DNA of 64,000 nucleotides. Origin: Orientia tsutsugamushi. GTDB taxonomy: Bacteria > Pseudomonadota > Alphaproteobacteria > Rickettsiales > Rickettsiaceae. Location: assembly GCF_900327275.1 (NCBI RefSeq), contig NZ_LS398548.1:434001-498000 (forward strand), read 5' to 3'. Under the pieces are notes generated by a model. It was given only the letters and a program-made list of their open reading frames with translations, was not told the origin of the DNA and did no database searches. Below, piece after piece: positions 44,925 through 54,277 of the stretch (position 1 is its first letter; every line of letters begins with the position of its first letter). Both the position numbers and the translations under genes were made by a program.

Positions 44925-45569
44925 ATGATATTAAAATCTAAGACTAAGTATACCTTACATAGCGCTATTCAAGATGGTGATATTAAAAAAGTGAAGCAGC
45001 TTATTAATAAGGATATTACACTTGTCAATTCAAAATATAAAGATGGCACTACTGCTTTATCTGTTGCTTTGAAATATAAGAATCTACCTATTGCTAAGAT
45101 TTTGTTGAACAATGAAGCTAACGTAAACGCACAAGATAATGATGGGCACACTGCTTTACATCTTGTTGTTGAAACAATTCAAGTATATTATGAATTTTTC
45201 GAAAAATATCCTACCTATTGCAATGATCATATAGCATTACTGCTAAAATATAATGCTGATGTAAATATCGAGAATAATCAAGGTAATACACCTTTATCTG
45301 ATGCTGTTGAATGCAAATGTGTAGAACCTTTAGCAATTATGCTAAAACATAATTCTACTGGTATTAATAAAAAATATGATGAAGGAGAAACACTACTACA
45401 TATTGCTGTTCGTAATAAAATCATAGATATTATAGAGCTTTTGATTGATTATGGTGCTGATATTGATGCAAAAGATGATAACGGCATGACTACTATAGAT
45501 TATGCTGCTAAAAGCGGTAATGCAGATATATTCAACTTTCTAACGGAACAATGGGTCCCATGGTATTAG
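44925..45569 (+). CDS. Ankyrin-repeat protein (right arm)
   Basis: 214 residues, same repeat layout as 17433-18077 with a few substitutions (DITLVNSKYKDG, ILLNNEANV). AAAGGATTAAAT precedes the ATG. Likely cytoplasmic or secreted protein-binding protein. The 21-residue relic at 36180 derives from a relative of this gene's 5' end. Confidence 0.85.
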   Translation: MILKSKTKYTLHSAIQDGDIKKVKQLINKDITLVNSKYKDGTTALSVALKYKNLPIAKILLNNEANVNAQDNDGHTALHLVVETIQVYYEFFEKYPTYCNDHIALLLKYNADVNIENNQGNTPLSDAVECKCVEPLAIMLKHNSTGINKKYDEGETLLHIAVRNKIIDIIELLIDYGADIDAKDDNGMTTIDYAAKSGNADIFNFLTEQWVPWY

Positions 45570-45616
45570 GTTTCAACAGATAGCTAATATGTTAATGCTA
45601 ATAAAGAGAAGTTAAT

Positions 45617-46120
45617 ATGAATGTTTTGAAATCACTTTTACAACCGTGTTATGCTGTTATATTAGCATTCGTTGTATTATCTTCACCATCGATATGTACA
45701 GCGAATAATAATGTAAACTTCAATGCTTTCAAAGATAGTATTGATACTTCACAATTCTATATAAAATTTTCAACTGGTATTGCTACTAACTACGACACAT
45801 TAGAAGCTGGAATTGGTTATAGATTAAATCGGCACAGAATGGATGTAAGATTAGGATTTATGTGTCATCACAACTGTAGAGATAACTTTGTTCAAGGAAA
45901 TTATTATTACAATATAATTGAAGGTAACAAAGCATCAATTTTTGTTACAGGTGGCCTAGTATCAGTTCTCAAGTCTTATAGTGATATTGGAGTAGACTTG
46001 GGAGTTGGTACAACAATAAACTTATCAAGAGATACATATTTAGACATTGAATGCAGCACAATTGCTAACTATAGACCACTTCCTATTCATATACGATTTG
46101 GATTGCAGGTTCACATTTAA
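45617..46120 (+). CDS. Small outer-membrane-like beta-barrel protein (right arm)
   Basis: 167 residues with the same signal peptide (cleavage after ICTA) and barrel-like strands as 16837-17385. It carries a single GVGTTINLSRDTYLD unit and a different segment (VLKSYSDIGVDLG for AFNSDSGTGIDLG), so the divergence clusters around the repeat. Ends 3 bp from the converging dam gene. Confidence 0.5.
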   Translation: MNVLKSLLQPCYAVILAFVVLSSPSICTANNNVNFNAFKDSIDTSQFYIKFSTGIATNYDTLEAGIGYRLNRHRMDVRLGFMCHHNCRDNFVQGNYYYNIIEGNKASIFVTGGLVSVLKSYSDIGVDLGVGTTINLSRDTYLDIECSTIANYRPLPIHIRFGLQVHI

Positions 46121-46123
46121 TAA

Positions 46124-46933
46124 CTAGCAAGTTTTATAGTTAGTAATGATTAGTTCATTAACAGGATTGCGTTGTTCATTGATTGAGTATACGACTGTAA
46201 CGGTATTGATATTAAAATCTTTGTATAAGTCTCTAATAAAGGCAGTATTATTATTTGAGATCATAATCTTAACACCTTTATTTGTTAATTCTTGGACAAA
46301 ATCCCGTAATCTAATTTGATCTTTTTCATCAAATGGAAGTCTAGTGTAGAACCTTTCTCCAGATTTATGGTAAGGAGGATCGAAATAAACAAAGTCATTT
46401 TGTTGAGGCTCTATAAATGAAAAATCTGTAGCATAAATTGATACACCATGTAGAAGGCTGCTGCATTGGTTTATTCTAGATGCAATGTGGAGTTTAATGT
46501 AGCATTCACCAGAAAATGTTTGAGCAGATTGTCCATTTTTGTAGACTCTATAAATTCCTCTAAAAGAATATTTATTAAGATATATAAATTTTGCGGTAAT
46601 TTCATTCGGATTATTACTATATTTGTTTTTAACTTTATAATAATAATCCTTCGAATGATGTTTGTGATATAAACTCAGTAATCTATTGACCTCATTAGGA
46701 TTATTTTTAACAGCATTATAGCTAGTAATTAAATCGAGATTGATGTCAGACAAAAAACATTGTTTAAAAAGATGCCTAACTTGAAAAAATAAAGCACCGC
46801 CACCAAGGAATGGTTCATAGTAATTATAGTGTGGACCTTGAGGAAGATGTTCTATTAATTTATTAACAATTCTTCGTTTACTACCAATCCAATGAAGAAA
46901 AGGCTTAGACTTATTAGCAACAGCTACTGACAC
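46124..46933 (-). CDS. Dam-like adenine-specific DNA methyltransferase (right arm)
   Basis: 269 residues, nearly identical to 16024-16833, GTG start, with motifs FLHWIGSKRRI, PFLGGGALFF and YFDPPYHKSG all kept. The promoter TATAAT and adjacent AATCTC/GAGATT repeat are kept. Transcribed away from the ATPase-domain array. Confidence 0.88.
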   Translation of the reverse strand: MSVAVANKSKPFLHWIGSKRRIVNKLIEHLPQGPHYNYYEPFLGGGALFFQVRHLFKQCFLSDINLDLITSYNAVKNNPNEVNRLLSLYHKHHSKDYYYKVKNKYSNNPNEITAKFIYLNKYSFRGIYRVYKNGQSAQTFSGECYIKLHIASRINQCSSLLHGVSIYATDFSFIEPQQNDFVYFDPPYHKSGERFYTRLPFDEKDQIRLRDFVQELTNKGVKIMISNNNTAFIRDLYKDFNINTVTVVYSINEQRNPVNELIITNYKTC

Positions 46934-47220
46934 ATGAAGTTTAATTAATTTCTGTTAGTTGAATCTCTATTGAGATTATACCAGAAAACAGCTTGTAATG
47001 CTAGTAATAATAACGCTTACAAGACTTTTTATGTATCCTTTTTGAATAAGATTTATTATTGATTATAACCACAAGTAAGGAATGTAATAATTTTACATCA
47101 ACATTAGATTATTATGCAAAAATTTAGCCTGTAAATTAAAAGATTTTAATAGACTAATAAAAATTATAATGCTACTCTATACCTTGTATTATCTAGGTTT
47201 TAGAACTTTGATAATACTAA

Positions 47221-47270
47221 GCTGAAGATTAAATAGAATAAAGAGTTGAACTTTTTACTTTAATCTTCAG
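47221..47270. promoter_or_regulatory. Stem-loop upstream of the array (right arm)
   Basis: Arms GCTGAAGATTAAA and TTTAATCTTCAG surround a spacer that differs from the left arm's spacer. This conserved-arm, variable-loop pattern supports a structural role in the 5' leader of the 92-residue gene. The remainder of 46934-47306 shows only the dam promoter. Confidence 0.4.
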
Positions 47271-47306
47271 AAACCATTTTTTACATAAAAACAGTAGGGG
47301 AATTCT

Positions 47307-47585
47307 ATGTCTCTTGGAAACGAAGGTCAACAGAAAAATAAAAGTATATTTAATAAAAATATACAGTCAAAACTGTTACTAAGACATCTAGCAGCTGGTG
47401 ATAAAGAGCTTTTAAAACTTACACATCAAATTAAAACACTAAACTTAAATATAATAGATGTATTCAAACAGCTCAAAAGTGAGTCAGAAGATGTTAGAAC
47501 ACTTCAGTCCGAAATAATAGAAAATAAAAAATCAACATTAAGGGAAGCCATATGTCATATACCAATCAGCTTAGCTAACAGTTAG
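47307..47585 (+). CDS. 92-residue protein, likely deleted HATPase paralogue (right arm)
   Basis: Same as 15379-15657, with one visible change (MSLGNEG for MSIGNEG). Helical; C-terminus CHIPISLANS resembles the final strand of the ATPase domains. The stop codon lies within the perfect hairpin 47568-47592. AGGGGAAT precedes the ATG. Confidence 0.45.
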   Translation: MSLGNEGQQKNKSIFNKNIQSKLLLRHLAAGDKELLKLTHQIKTLNLNIIDVFKQLKSESEDVRTLQSEIIENKKSTLREAICHIPISLANS

Positions 47586-47649
47586 CTAAGCTTGCTATTT
47601 TAAATTTCTAAAAAAACAAAGTTAATAAACTTAACCATAGGAGAATAAT
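47568..47649 (+). repeat. Repeated leader with perfect hairpin (right arm, first)
   Basis: 11-bp arms AGCTTAGCTAA with 3-nt loop (47568-47592), A/T-rich spacer and CATAGGAGAATAAT before the next start. Same unit as at 48399-48480 and in the left arm. Confidence 0.7.
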
Positions 47650-48351
47650 ATGGAAAATAACAATATATATTTGATTCAATATATTAGGCATATAGTAAAT
47701 AACTGCAATAAAACAAAGCAGAATATAGTAGAACTAGTAGGATATAAGCAAGATGCAATAGCAAAAATAACAGATACGTTAGGCTCACTTGATGAACTAA
47801 TAAATCATCTAAATGATAAAATTTGTGTATTTAGAAAAAACATAGAATCAAAGAATGTAGAACTAGAAAATTTTAGCCTACAAACCTTTGTAACGGATGC
47901 TGTTGCTAGACTAAAAGCAATTGCTGAAGATGATAGAATAGATCTAAAAAGCAATTTTCAGGCTAATATAAAAGACAGTATTATTGGAGATAGTTTACGA
48001 ATAAGAGCTGTACTAAGCCAGTTAGCTGAAAGTGCTATTATACATGGCACTAAATGTACAACGATTAATATTTGTGTTCATTTATTACCTTCTAAAGATG
48101 GAAAAACAGATTCAAAAGATAAAATATTACAATTTTTAGTACAAAGCACAGGCCCTAGCATTCAGAAAGAAAAATTGCAAAAGATGAATTCTGAACTAAG
48201 CAATTCGAATTTAACAAAACATCAAGAGCTAGGACAAGGGTTGGTGTTTATAAAACAGCTTACACATCAAATGAAAGGAAATCTCAAAATAGATCAAGGA
48301 AGTAACTACATATCTTCTTCGTTTGAAGTGCCAATTCAATTATATACCTAA
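47650..48351 (+). CDS. Degenerate HATPase-domain protein (right arm)
   Basis: 233 residues, homologue of 14613-15314. Differences cluster at TDAVARLKAIAEDD, LAESAIIHGTKCTT and FLVQSTGPSIQ, i.e. around the former N and G1 boxes. No intact G1 aspartate; ATPase activity is unlikely. Confidence 0.5.
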   Translation: MENNNIYLIQYIRHIVNNCNKTKQNIVELVGYKQDAIAKITDTLGSLDELINHLNDKICVFRKNIESKNVELENFSLQTFVTDAVARLKAIAEDDRIDLKSNFQANIKDSIIGDSLRIRAVLSQLAESAIIHGTKCTTINICVHLLPSKDGKTDSKDKILQFLVQSTGPSIQKEKLQKMNSELSNSNLTKHQELGQGLVFIKQLTHQMKGNLKIDQGSNYISSSFEVPIQLYT

Positions 48352-48398
48352 ATTAGGATGCAACTATGCAAACGGAAGCCATATGTGATATACCAGTC

Positions 48399-48480
48399 AG
48401 CTTAGCTAATTGTTAGCTAAGCTTGCTATTTTAAATTTCTAAAAAAACAAAGTTAATAAACTTCACCATAGGAGAATAAT
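48399..48480 (+). repeat. Repeated leader with perfect hairpin (right arm, second)
   Basis: Hairpin 48399-48423 (AGCTTAGCTAA arms) preceded by the relic EAICDIPVSLAN and followed by CATAGGAGAATAAT ahead of a GTG start. Confidence 0.7.
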
Positions 48481-49059
48481 GTGGAAAATAACAATAATGA
48501 TCTAAATGATAAAATTTGTGTATTTAGAAAAACCATAAAATCAACGAATGTAGAACTAGCAAAATTTAGCCTACGAAAAATGCTAAATGGTACTATTGCA
48601 GCAATCAGATTAATTGCTGAAGATGAAAATATAGAGCTAAGGGAAAAAATAGGAAATGACATATACGATATTATTACTGGAGATAGGTTTCGAATAAGAG
48701 CTGTACTCACTCAGTTAGTTGGTAGTGCTATTATGCATAGTACAAATAGCAAAGTTAGAGTTAGCATTGATTTTTTGCCTCCTAAAAATGAACAATCGAA
48801 TTCAAAAGATAGAATATTGAAATTTGTAGTGCATAGCGTAGGAGCTGGCATTTCAAAAAACAAATTACAAGAGATGAACTCTGAATTAAAAAAACCACAC
48901 TTAATTAAGCATCAAGCATTAGATTCAGGGTTAGAACTTATCAAACATCTTACATATGAAATGAAAGGAAGCATTAAGATAGAGAGTAAAGAAGGGCATT
49001 ATACAAAGTTTTTAGTCAGCATTCCGATACAAACTAGTAATTTAAATTCGCAACATTAG
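48481..49059 (+). CDS. Degenerate HATPase-domain protein (right arm, GTG start)
   Basis: 192 residues, homologue of 13905-14483 with a few changes (ILKFVVHSVGAGIS). GTG start 6 nt after GGAG. N-box Asn and G1 Asp absent as in the left copy. Confidence 0.55.
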   Translation: MENNNNDLNDKICVFRKTIKSTNVELAKFSLRKMLNGTIAAIRLIAEDENIELREKIGNDIYDIITGDRFRIRAVLTQLVGSAIMHSTNSKVRVSIDFLPPKNEQSNSKDRILKFVVHSVGAGISKNKLQEMNSELKKPHLIKHQALDSGLELIKHLTYEMKGSIKIESKEGHYTKFLVSIPIQTSNLNSQH

Positions 49060-49075
49060 TCAAATGGAGAATATT

Positions 49076-50008
49076 ATGAAAAATAAAAAAAGAATATCAA
49101 TACAACAAAAGACATTTCTCAAGATGTTTGGACAATTCATCTGCCACCTATTTCAATTAAGTTAGTATCTACAGCTAAGGAAAGAAATATTTATCTTTGT
49201 ACCGAAAATATGAATGCAGATAACTATATTAAAATGAAAATAAAGCTACAACAAGCGGAAGATTATCTAGAGGAAGCTGAGTCAATGAAGCAATATTGTA
49301 TAGATTTGATTCAAAAAATTAAATATACGTTTGATCTTACTACTGCTAAAATCCAAGATCTAGCAGATGATCTACTATGTTGGCAAAATGATTTCAAAGA
49401 AAAGGAATATAAAACTACTAGCTTAACAAGAATACTTAATTGTGTTGCTAACCTACAAGACTGCTGTAACAGTATAGTTTACTCACTTAGAGACCAAATT
49501 GAGCTTCAAAACGTACATTTAAAAAAATTTAGCATACAAAAACTATTGAAGGATACAATTAGTTCGCTGAAAGAAATTGCTGAAGATAGAGAAATATCGC
49601 TCAGTTACAATGTTCAGGACAACATAAATGACATTGTTATTGGAGATAGTTGTCTATTGCAAACTATACTTAGTCAATTAATAAGTGGAGCTATTAGAGT
49701 TAATAAAAGCTGTAAGGTTGATGTTATAGTTATGTTATTTATTGCACCGTATCGAAAGGAAAACGAAAAAGACAAAATATTAAGATTCATAGTACGTGAT
49801 AACGGAAAAGGTATTTCACAAGAAAAACTACAAGAAATAAATGCAAAATTTACTGATTTGCATTCAATTAGAGTATCCAGAAATATTAGACTCGAGTCTA
49901 GGATTTACAAATTACATTGTTAACAAACTAAGTGGAAAATTAGAGATAAAGAGCGAGGCAAATAAGTTCACAGCTATTACTTGCGATATACCAGTACAAC
50001 TTAATTAA
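49076..50008 (+). pseudogene. Histidine-kinase-like gene, frameshifted twice
   Basis: Counterpart of 12953-13888. The early A run has 7 A here (49085-49091) against 8 in the left arm, closing the frame after ~10 codons. Near 49872 GAGATCC has become GAGTATCC, a one-base insertion that ends the reading frame at 49923 and removes the last ~30 residues. A 237-residue internal frame (49210-49923) keeps the helical region and G1 box (VRDNGKGIS). The first shift could be masked by slippage on the A run; the second could not. Confidence 0.85.
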
Positions 50009-50026
50009 AAGATATGGAAGCATTTT

Positions 50027-50521
50027 ATGAGTCATACTATAAAATCTGGAGATTTTGGTATTCAAGCAAAAGTAAATAATACTATTAGAGCACTGAAGCC
50101 ATTCACAGAAAATAAAGGAATAAATCTTAGCTGTAACTTCAAAAATGATATTAAAGATTTAATCATTGTAAATAGTACTCAAATACAGAAAGTACTAACA
50201 CTATTAATTTGCAATGCTACTAATAGTAAATGCAGCGAAATTAGTGTTGAAGTTGATTTGCTGCCTTCTACAAATAAAAAGACAAATTATAGAATATTAC
50301 AATTAATTGTTCGTAATAACGGAATTGGAATTTCAGCTGAGAAAGTGAAAAAGATAAATAATGAGCTCAGAAACTTACATATCAAAAGCTATGCAGTACT
50401 AGAATCTGAATTACTACTCGTTAAACCGTTTATACATGAAATGACTGGAAAAATTAAACTAGAAAGTAAGCAAGATCAGTATACAGCTTTCACGTGTAGT
50501 ATACCTATAGAAGTTCGTTGA
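50027..50521 (+). CDS. Stand-alone histidine-kinase-type ATPase domain (right arm)
   Basis: 164 residues, nearly identical to 12440-12934. LTLLICNATNS (N box) and VRNNGIGIS (G1) kept; G2 absent. Follows the frameshifted gene by 18 bp, so its translation may suffer if coupled. Confidence 0.6.
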   Translation: MSHTIKSGDFGIQAKVNNTIRALKPFTENKGINLSCNFKNDIKDLIIVNSTQIQKVLTLLICNATNSKCSEISVEVDLLPSTNKKTNYRILQLIVRNNGIGISAEKVKKINNELRNLHIKSYAVLESELLLVKPFIHEMTGKIKLESKQDQYTAFTCSIPIEVR

Positions 50522-50562
50522 GAAACTGAAAATTAGAATTATTAATGGAGATGGAGGAAATA

Positions 50563-51150
50563 ATGTTAGCATTTTTAAATTGTGAACATATCAATAAACT
50601 ACTTGATAAGCTGGACTTGATTAATCATAGTTTTAATAAACGCATTGATCTTGATAAAGTAAAAAAAGCTATATTTTATGCAAAAAAATATCATAGCAAT
50701 CAAAAGCGAGATACAGGAGAACCTTATTATATGCATCCATTAAAAGTTGCATATATGGTAGTAGAGTATAGTTCTGAAACAGATACGATTATTACAGCAA
50801 TATTACACGATGTAATTGAGGATACAAAATTAACTAAAAAAAAGATAGCAATGGAATTTAATGATAACATTGCCGAGCAAGTTCTAGCTCTTACAAGAAA
50901 CATAGGTGGTAAGAAAACCAGTTCCATGAAAATGATTCAAACATTAGTGAATCAAGATAAAGTAGAGCTATTACTAATCAAACTATTGGACCGATTGGAT
51001 AATATTAAAACTATATTCATAAAGCCAGCCAAAAGAAGACAAGAAATCATACTAGAAACGCAGCAAGAATTTATACCTCTTGCTGAATACCTTAAATTAC
51101 CAGAGATTGCTATAAAGCTAAATAAATACTGTGAGCGTTATGCTACCTAA
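50563..51150 (+). CDS. SpoT/RelA-like HD hydrolase (right arm)
   Basis: 195 residues from the ATG after GGAGG. HD motif ILHDVIEDT (left allele ILHDTIEDT); more diverged from its left counterpart than most gene pairs (YMHPLKVAYMVVEYSSETD), and this segment resembles the other paralogue (18112), suggesting gene conversion between the two HD genes. No synthetase domain. Confidence 0.8.
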   Translation: MLAFLNCEHINKLLDKLDLINHSFNKRIDLDKVKKAIFYAKKYHSNQKRDTGEPYYMHPLKVAYMVVEYSSETDTIITAILHDVIEDTKLTKKKIAMEFNDNIAEQVLALTRNIGGKKTSSMKMIQTLVNQDKVELLLIKLLDRLDNIKTIFIKPAKRRQEIILETQQEFIPLAEYLKLPEIAIKLNKYCERYAT

Positions 51151-51271
51151 TAAACTAAAGTTTAATAGGTGGTTAATGTAGTGAATTGCAGAAATTAAAA
51201 TTCAATAAGAGAATGTTCATGTAAGTTATTTTATTGTATAATTTAAAAAGAATAGAAAATATGAAAAATAT

Positions 51272-52282
51272 ATGCATTTATCAAGATTTCTAGATCCAAA
51301 GAATGATGTAGCATTTAAAAAGATATTTGGATCAGAAAAAAACAAGGACATACTAATACATTTTCTGAACGATATATTGTTGTTTGAAGGGAATAGAGAA
51401 ATAACAGAAGTAGAGTTTTTAGGAACGATATTAGATGCAGACATAGCGTCCAAAAAAGAATCAATAGTAGATGTTTTGTGTAAAGATAAAAACGGTGCGC
51501 AATATATAATAGAAATGCAAGTAGATCCTACACAAGGATTTGAAAAAAGAGCACAGTATTATGCAGCAAAGGCATATGGCAGGCAACCAAATAGAGGGAA
51601 AGAAGGAAAATACTCAGACCTAAAGGAAGTTATATTTATAGCTATAGCAGATTATAAATTGTTTCCAAACAAAGAAGACTATATATCAAGGCATGTAATA
51701 TTGGATAAAAAGACATATGAGCATGATCTAAAGGACTTTTCATTTACCTTTATAGAATTACCAAAATTTAAAAAAAATAGAGTGGAAGAGTTAAGTGATA
51801 TAACAGAGAAGTGGTGCTATTTTTTTAAACATGCAAAAGAAACAACATTAGATGGATATAATAAAATAATAGGTGAAGATTTAATAATAAAAAGAGCGTA
51901 TGAGGCATTAGATCAGTTTAATTGGAGTGAAGACGAACTAATAACCTATGAACAAGAGTTAAAGCGTATATGGGATAATAAAGCAGTAGAAGATTATAAA
52001 CTCGAACGCGCTAAAGCTGAAGGAATAAAGCTTGGTGAGGCTAAAGGTAAAGCTGAAGGTAAAGCTGAAGGAATAAAGCTTGGTGAGGCTAAAGGTAAAG
52101 CTGAAGGTAAAGCTGAAGGAATAAAGCTTGGTGAGGCTAAAGGTAAAGCTGAAGGTAAAGCTGAAGCAAAAAAAGATTTTGCAATAAAATTATTGAAATC
52201 TGAATTATCAGTTGAGACAATTGCTGAATATACGGATTTATCAATACAAGAAGTATTAAATTTAAAAAATAGTGTAAAATAA
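51272..52282 (+). CDS. Rpn family nuclease with repeat tail (right arm)
   Basis: 336 residues; PD-(D/E)XK core as in 10619-11689 (SIVDVLCKD, YIIEMQV). The tail has three regular units IKLGEAKGKAEGKAEG, 20 residues shorter overall than the left allele. Ends 8 bp before the conserved terminator hairpin. Confidence 0.85.
   Translation: MHLSRFLDPKNDVAFKKIFGSEKNKDILIHFLNDILLFEGNREITEVEFLGTILDADIASKKESIVDVLCKDKNGAQYIIEMQVDPTQGFEKRAQYYAAKAYGRQPNRGKEGKYSDLKEVIFIAIADYKLFPNKEDYISRHVILDKKTYEHDLKDFSFTFIELPKFKKNRVEELSDITEKWCYFFKHAKETTLDGYNKIIGEDLIIKRAYEALDQFNWSEDELITYEQELKRIWDNKAVEDYKLERAKAEGIKLGEAKGKAEGKAEGIKLGEAKGKAEGKAEGIKLGEAKGKAEGKAEAKKDFAIKLLKSELSVETIAEYTDLSIQEVLNLKNSVK
52012..52165 (+). repeat. 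Coding tandem repeat in Rpn gene (right allele)
   Basis: Three near-identical ~48-nt units (AEGIKLGEAKGKAEGK). Shorter and more regular than the left allele, compatible with recent unequal exchange or slippage. Confidence 0.85.
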
Positions 52283-52290
52283 TAAGAAAT

Positions 52291-52325
52291 ATACAACACG
52301 AAATCTTACTTTTGATGTGTTGTAT
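52291..52325. terminator. Bidirectional hairpin after Rpn gene (right arm)
   Basis: Arms ATACAACAC and GTGTTGTAT with an A/T-rich inner stem. Same element as 10576-10610 with one substitution, still between an Rpn gene and a converging (here truncated) TraD_Ti gene. Confidence 0.6.
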
Positions 52326-52368
52326 GCTACTTCTATTAGATGCTTTATATCACACTACAAGTTCTATA

Positions 52369-52593
52369 CTATACTAAACATTGAGAAGCCTATTCTTTGG
52401 CCTCAATGTCCTTAACATGGCCGCACCATTCTTGACGAAAGCTATTCCATTTTAAGTCATGAAGGCGAATGTGGCGCTTAGTGTTTTCGTCTGGTTCAGA
52501 AGCAAATTTTAAAATCACAGCAGCTTTATTTTGCTGTTCTTTATCAAAAATATCTTTACCGATTGTAGTCCAATGATTCTGAACATTTTGATG
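52369..52593 (-). pseudogene. TraD_Ti 3' remnant
   Basis: Matches the C-terminal ~65 codons of 10096-10551 (WTTIGKDIFDKEQQNKAAVILK, HDLKWNSFRQEWCGHVKDIEA), including the left-arm-specific 3' end. A 2-bp deletion and a TAG after DIEAKE break the frame. It is cut off at its 5' side by the MITE at 52596. It is the positional equivalent of the left-arm gene. Confidence 0.85.
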
Positions 52594-52595
52594 TA

Positions 52596-52694
52596 TAGTC
52601 ATTTACAATGAAGTTTGAGTATAAAATATCCTGTTAGTAAATCTTATGATGCTATTGTCGCTTTTTTATGCTCAAACCTCATTGTAAATGACTA
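52596..52694. mobile_element. MITE, 99 bp, TA-flanked (copy 2)
   Basis: Near-identical to 27577-27677 in reverse orientation, with terminal repeats starting TAGTCATTTACAATGA and TA on both sides. It truncates the TraD_Ti remnant; no TraD_Ti sequence continues on the far side, so a deletion or rearrangement followed the insertion. Confidence 0.87.
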
Positions 52695-52773
52695 TAGTCT
52701 ATAATCTAGAATAATAAAACATTCTTAACTTATGAACATGTGACTCTGTGCCTTGATTCTAAAAATTAATCAG

Positions 52774-52873
52774 TTATGATGCGGAGATTGCTTTTTTAAA
52801 TTTTTTTTTTGCAAGTTCATTTGCTAACTGGTATGCGTACACATTATCAGAATCATATTTGATAGCCAGGTTA
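52774..52873 (-). pseudogene. TPR repeat remnant
   Basis: Minus-strand NLAIKYDSDNVYAYQLANELAKKKFKKAIS then stop: a degenerate TPR unit downstream of and out of frame with the TPR gene. The adjoining 52697-52773 has nothing recognisable. Confidence 0.5.
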
Positions 52874-52882
52874 CAACTTTTT

Positions 52883-53956
52883 CTATTGCATTTCTACCTT
52901 TTTTAAAATATCTCTAATATAAGGTGCTATTAAACCTGGATTATACTTAATAGCTAACTCAAAATTCTTTATTGCCTTTTCACGTTGTCCTAATTGCTTC
53001 AAACTTTCTCCTTTATTAAGATAAGCTTCTGCAAAACCTGGTTTATACTTAATAGCTAAATTAAACTTCTTTATTGCTTCTTGATGTTGTCCTAATTTAC
53101 TCAAAGCAACTCCTTTATTCATATAAGCTTCTGCCAGATCTGGTTTATGCTTAATAGCTATATCACAATTCTCTATTACTTCTTGATATTGCCCTAATTG
53201 GTATAAAGAAATTCCTTTATTATAGTAAGCCTTTTCATCATTTGGGTTGTATCGAATACCTGTATCAAAATTCTCTATTGCTTCTTGATATCGACCTAAT
53301 GCATTCAAAGCATTTCCTTTATTAATATAAGCTTTTGCCAAATCTGGTTTATACTTAATAGCTATATCATAATTATCTATTGTTTCTTGATATCGACCTA
53401 ATTCGTTCAAAGCAATTCCTTTATTATAGTAAGCGTTTACATCATTTGGGTTATATTGAATAGCTATATCATAATTCTCTATTGCTTTTTGATATTGCCA
53501 TAATTGCATCAAAGTATTTCCTTTATTAATATAAGCTTTTGCCGAATCTGGTTTATACTTAATAGCTATATCATAATTCTCTATTGCTTCTTCATACTGT
53601 CCTAAGTCGTTCAAAGAGGCTCCTTTATTATTATAAGCTTCCGCCGAATCTGGTTTATACTTAATAGCTATATCATAATTCTTTATTGCATCTTGATATT
53701 GTCCTAATTGCTTCAAAGAAATTCCTTTATTAATATAAGCTTCTACCGAATCTGGTTTATACTTAATAGCTATATCATAATTCTCTATTGCTTCTTGATG
53801 TTGCCCTAATTTGTCTAAAGCAATTCCTTTATTAATATAAGCTTCTGCTGAATATGGATTACACTTAATAGCTAAATTAAACTTCTTTATTGCTTCTTGA
53901 TATTTTCTTAACTGAAAAAATGAATTCTCTTTATTAAAATATTTGTCTGTTAGCAT
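52883..53956 (-). CDS. Tetratricopeptide repeat (TPR) protein
   Basis: 357 residues made of about ten 34-residue TPR units, e.g. AEAYINKGIALDKLGQHQEA and IENYDIAIKYKPDS. No signal peptide or extra domain. The DNA is a 102-bp-period repeat, so copy number can change in frame. TPR proteins of Orientia are numerous and some bind host translation factors; the target of this one is unknown. Present only in the right arm, between a TraD_Ti remnant and a full TraD_Ti gene. Confidence 0.9.
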   Translation of the reverse strand: MLTDKYFNKENSFFQLRKYQEAIKKFNLAIKCNPYSAEAYINKGIALDKLGQHQEAIENYDIAIKYKPDSVEAYINKGISLKQLGQYQDAIKNYDIAIKYKPDSAEAYNNKGASLNDLGQYEEAIENYDIAIKYKPDSAKAYINKGNTLMQLWQYQKAIENYDIAIQYNPNDVNAYYNKGIALNELGRYQETIDNYDIAIKYKPDLAKAYINKGNALNALGRYQEAIENFDTGIRYNPNDEKAYYNKGISLYQLGQYQEVIENCDIAIKHKPDLAEAYMNKGVALSKLGQHQEAIKKFNLAIKYKPGFAEAYLNKGESLKQLGQREKAIKNFELAIKYNPGLIAPYIRDILKKVEMQ

Positions 53957-54277
53957 ATCTTTACCCTAAAATTAAATAGTGTTATATGAGCAGATTATTT
54001 TGATGCAACAGATGTAACTGTATTAATAATACTGTCATATATTTTATATGATTTATAAAAATTCCCCTTTAAATTTTTGATTAGCTGTGATAATTGCTAA
54101 ATCAAATGTGCTGTTACAAATTTTCTTTTTTACATCATTATTTTTAATACTATCAGAAATTTCATCAAAATTCTTTATTTTTTATTATTACCATCAGTTA
54201 TGTTACTCTGAAATTCTTACTCTATATTTTCTATCAGTACTAATATTGCTAGCTGTGCATATAGTTTGAACTATTAT
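53957..54277. other. Intergenic, no gene recognised
   Basis: AT-rich 321 bp between the TPR gene and TraD_Ti. A 60-codon hydrophobic plus-strand frame (54087-54269) is low in complexity, lacks a ribosome site and has no counterpart in the left arm; treated as non-coding. Confidence 0.5.

Noticed and set aside
54087-54269. 60-codon hydrophobic ORF
   Set aside because: Low-complexity AT-rich translation, no ribosome site, no counterpart.
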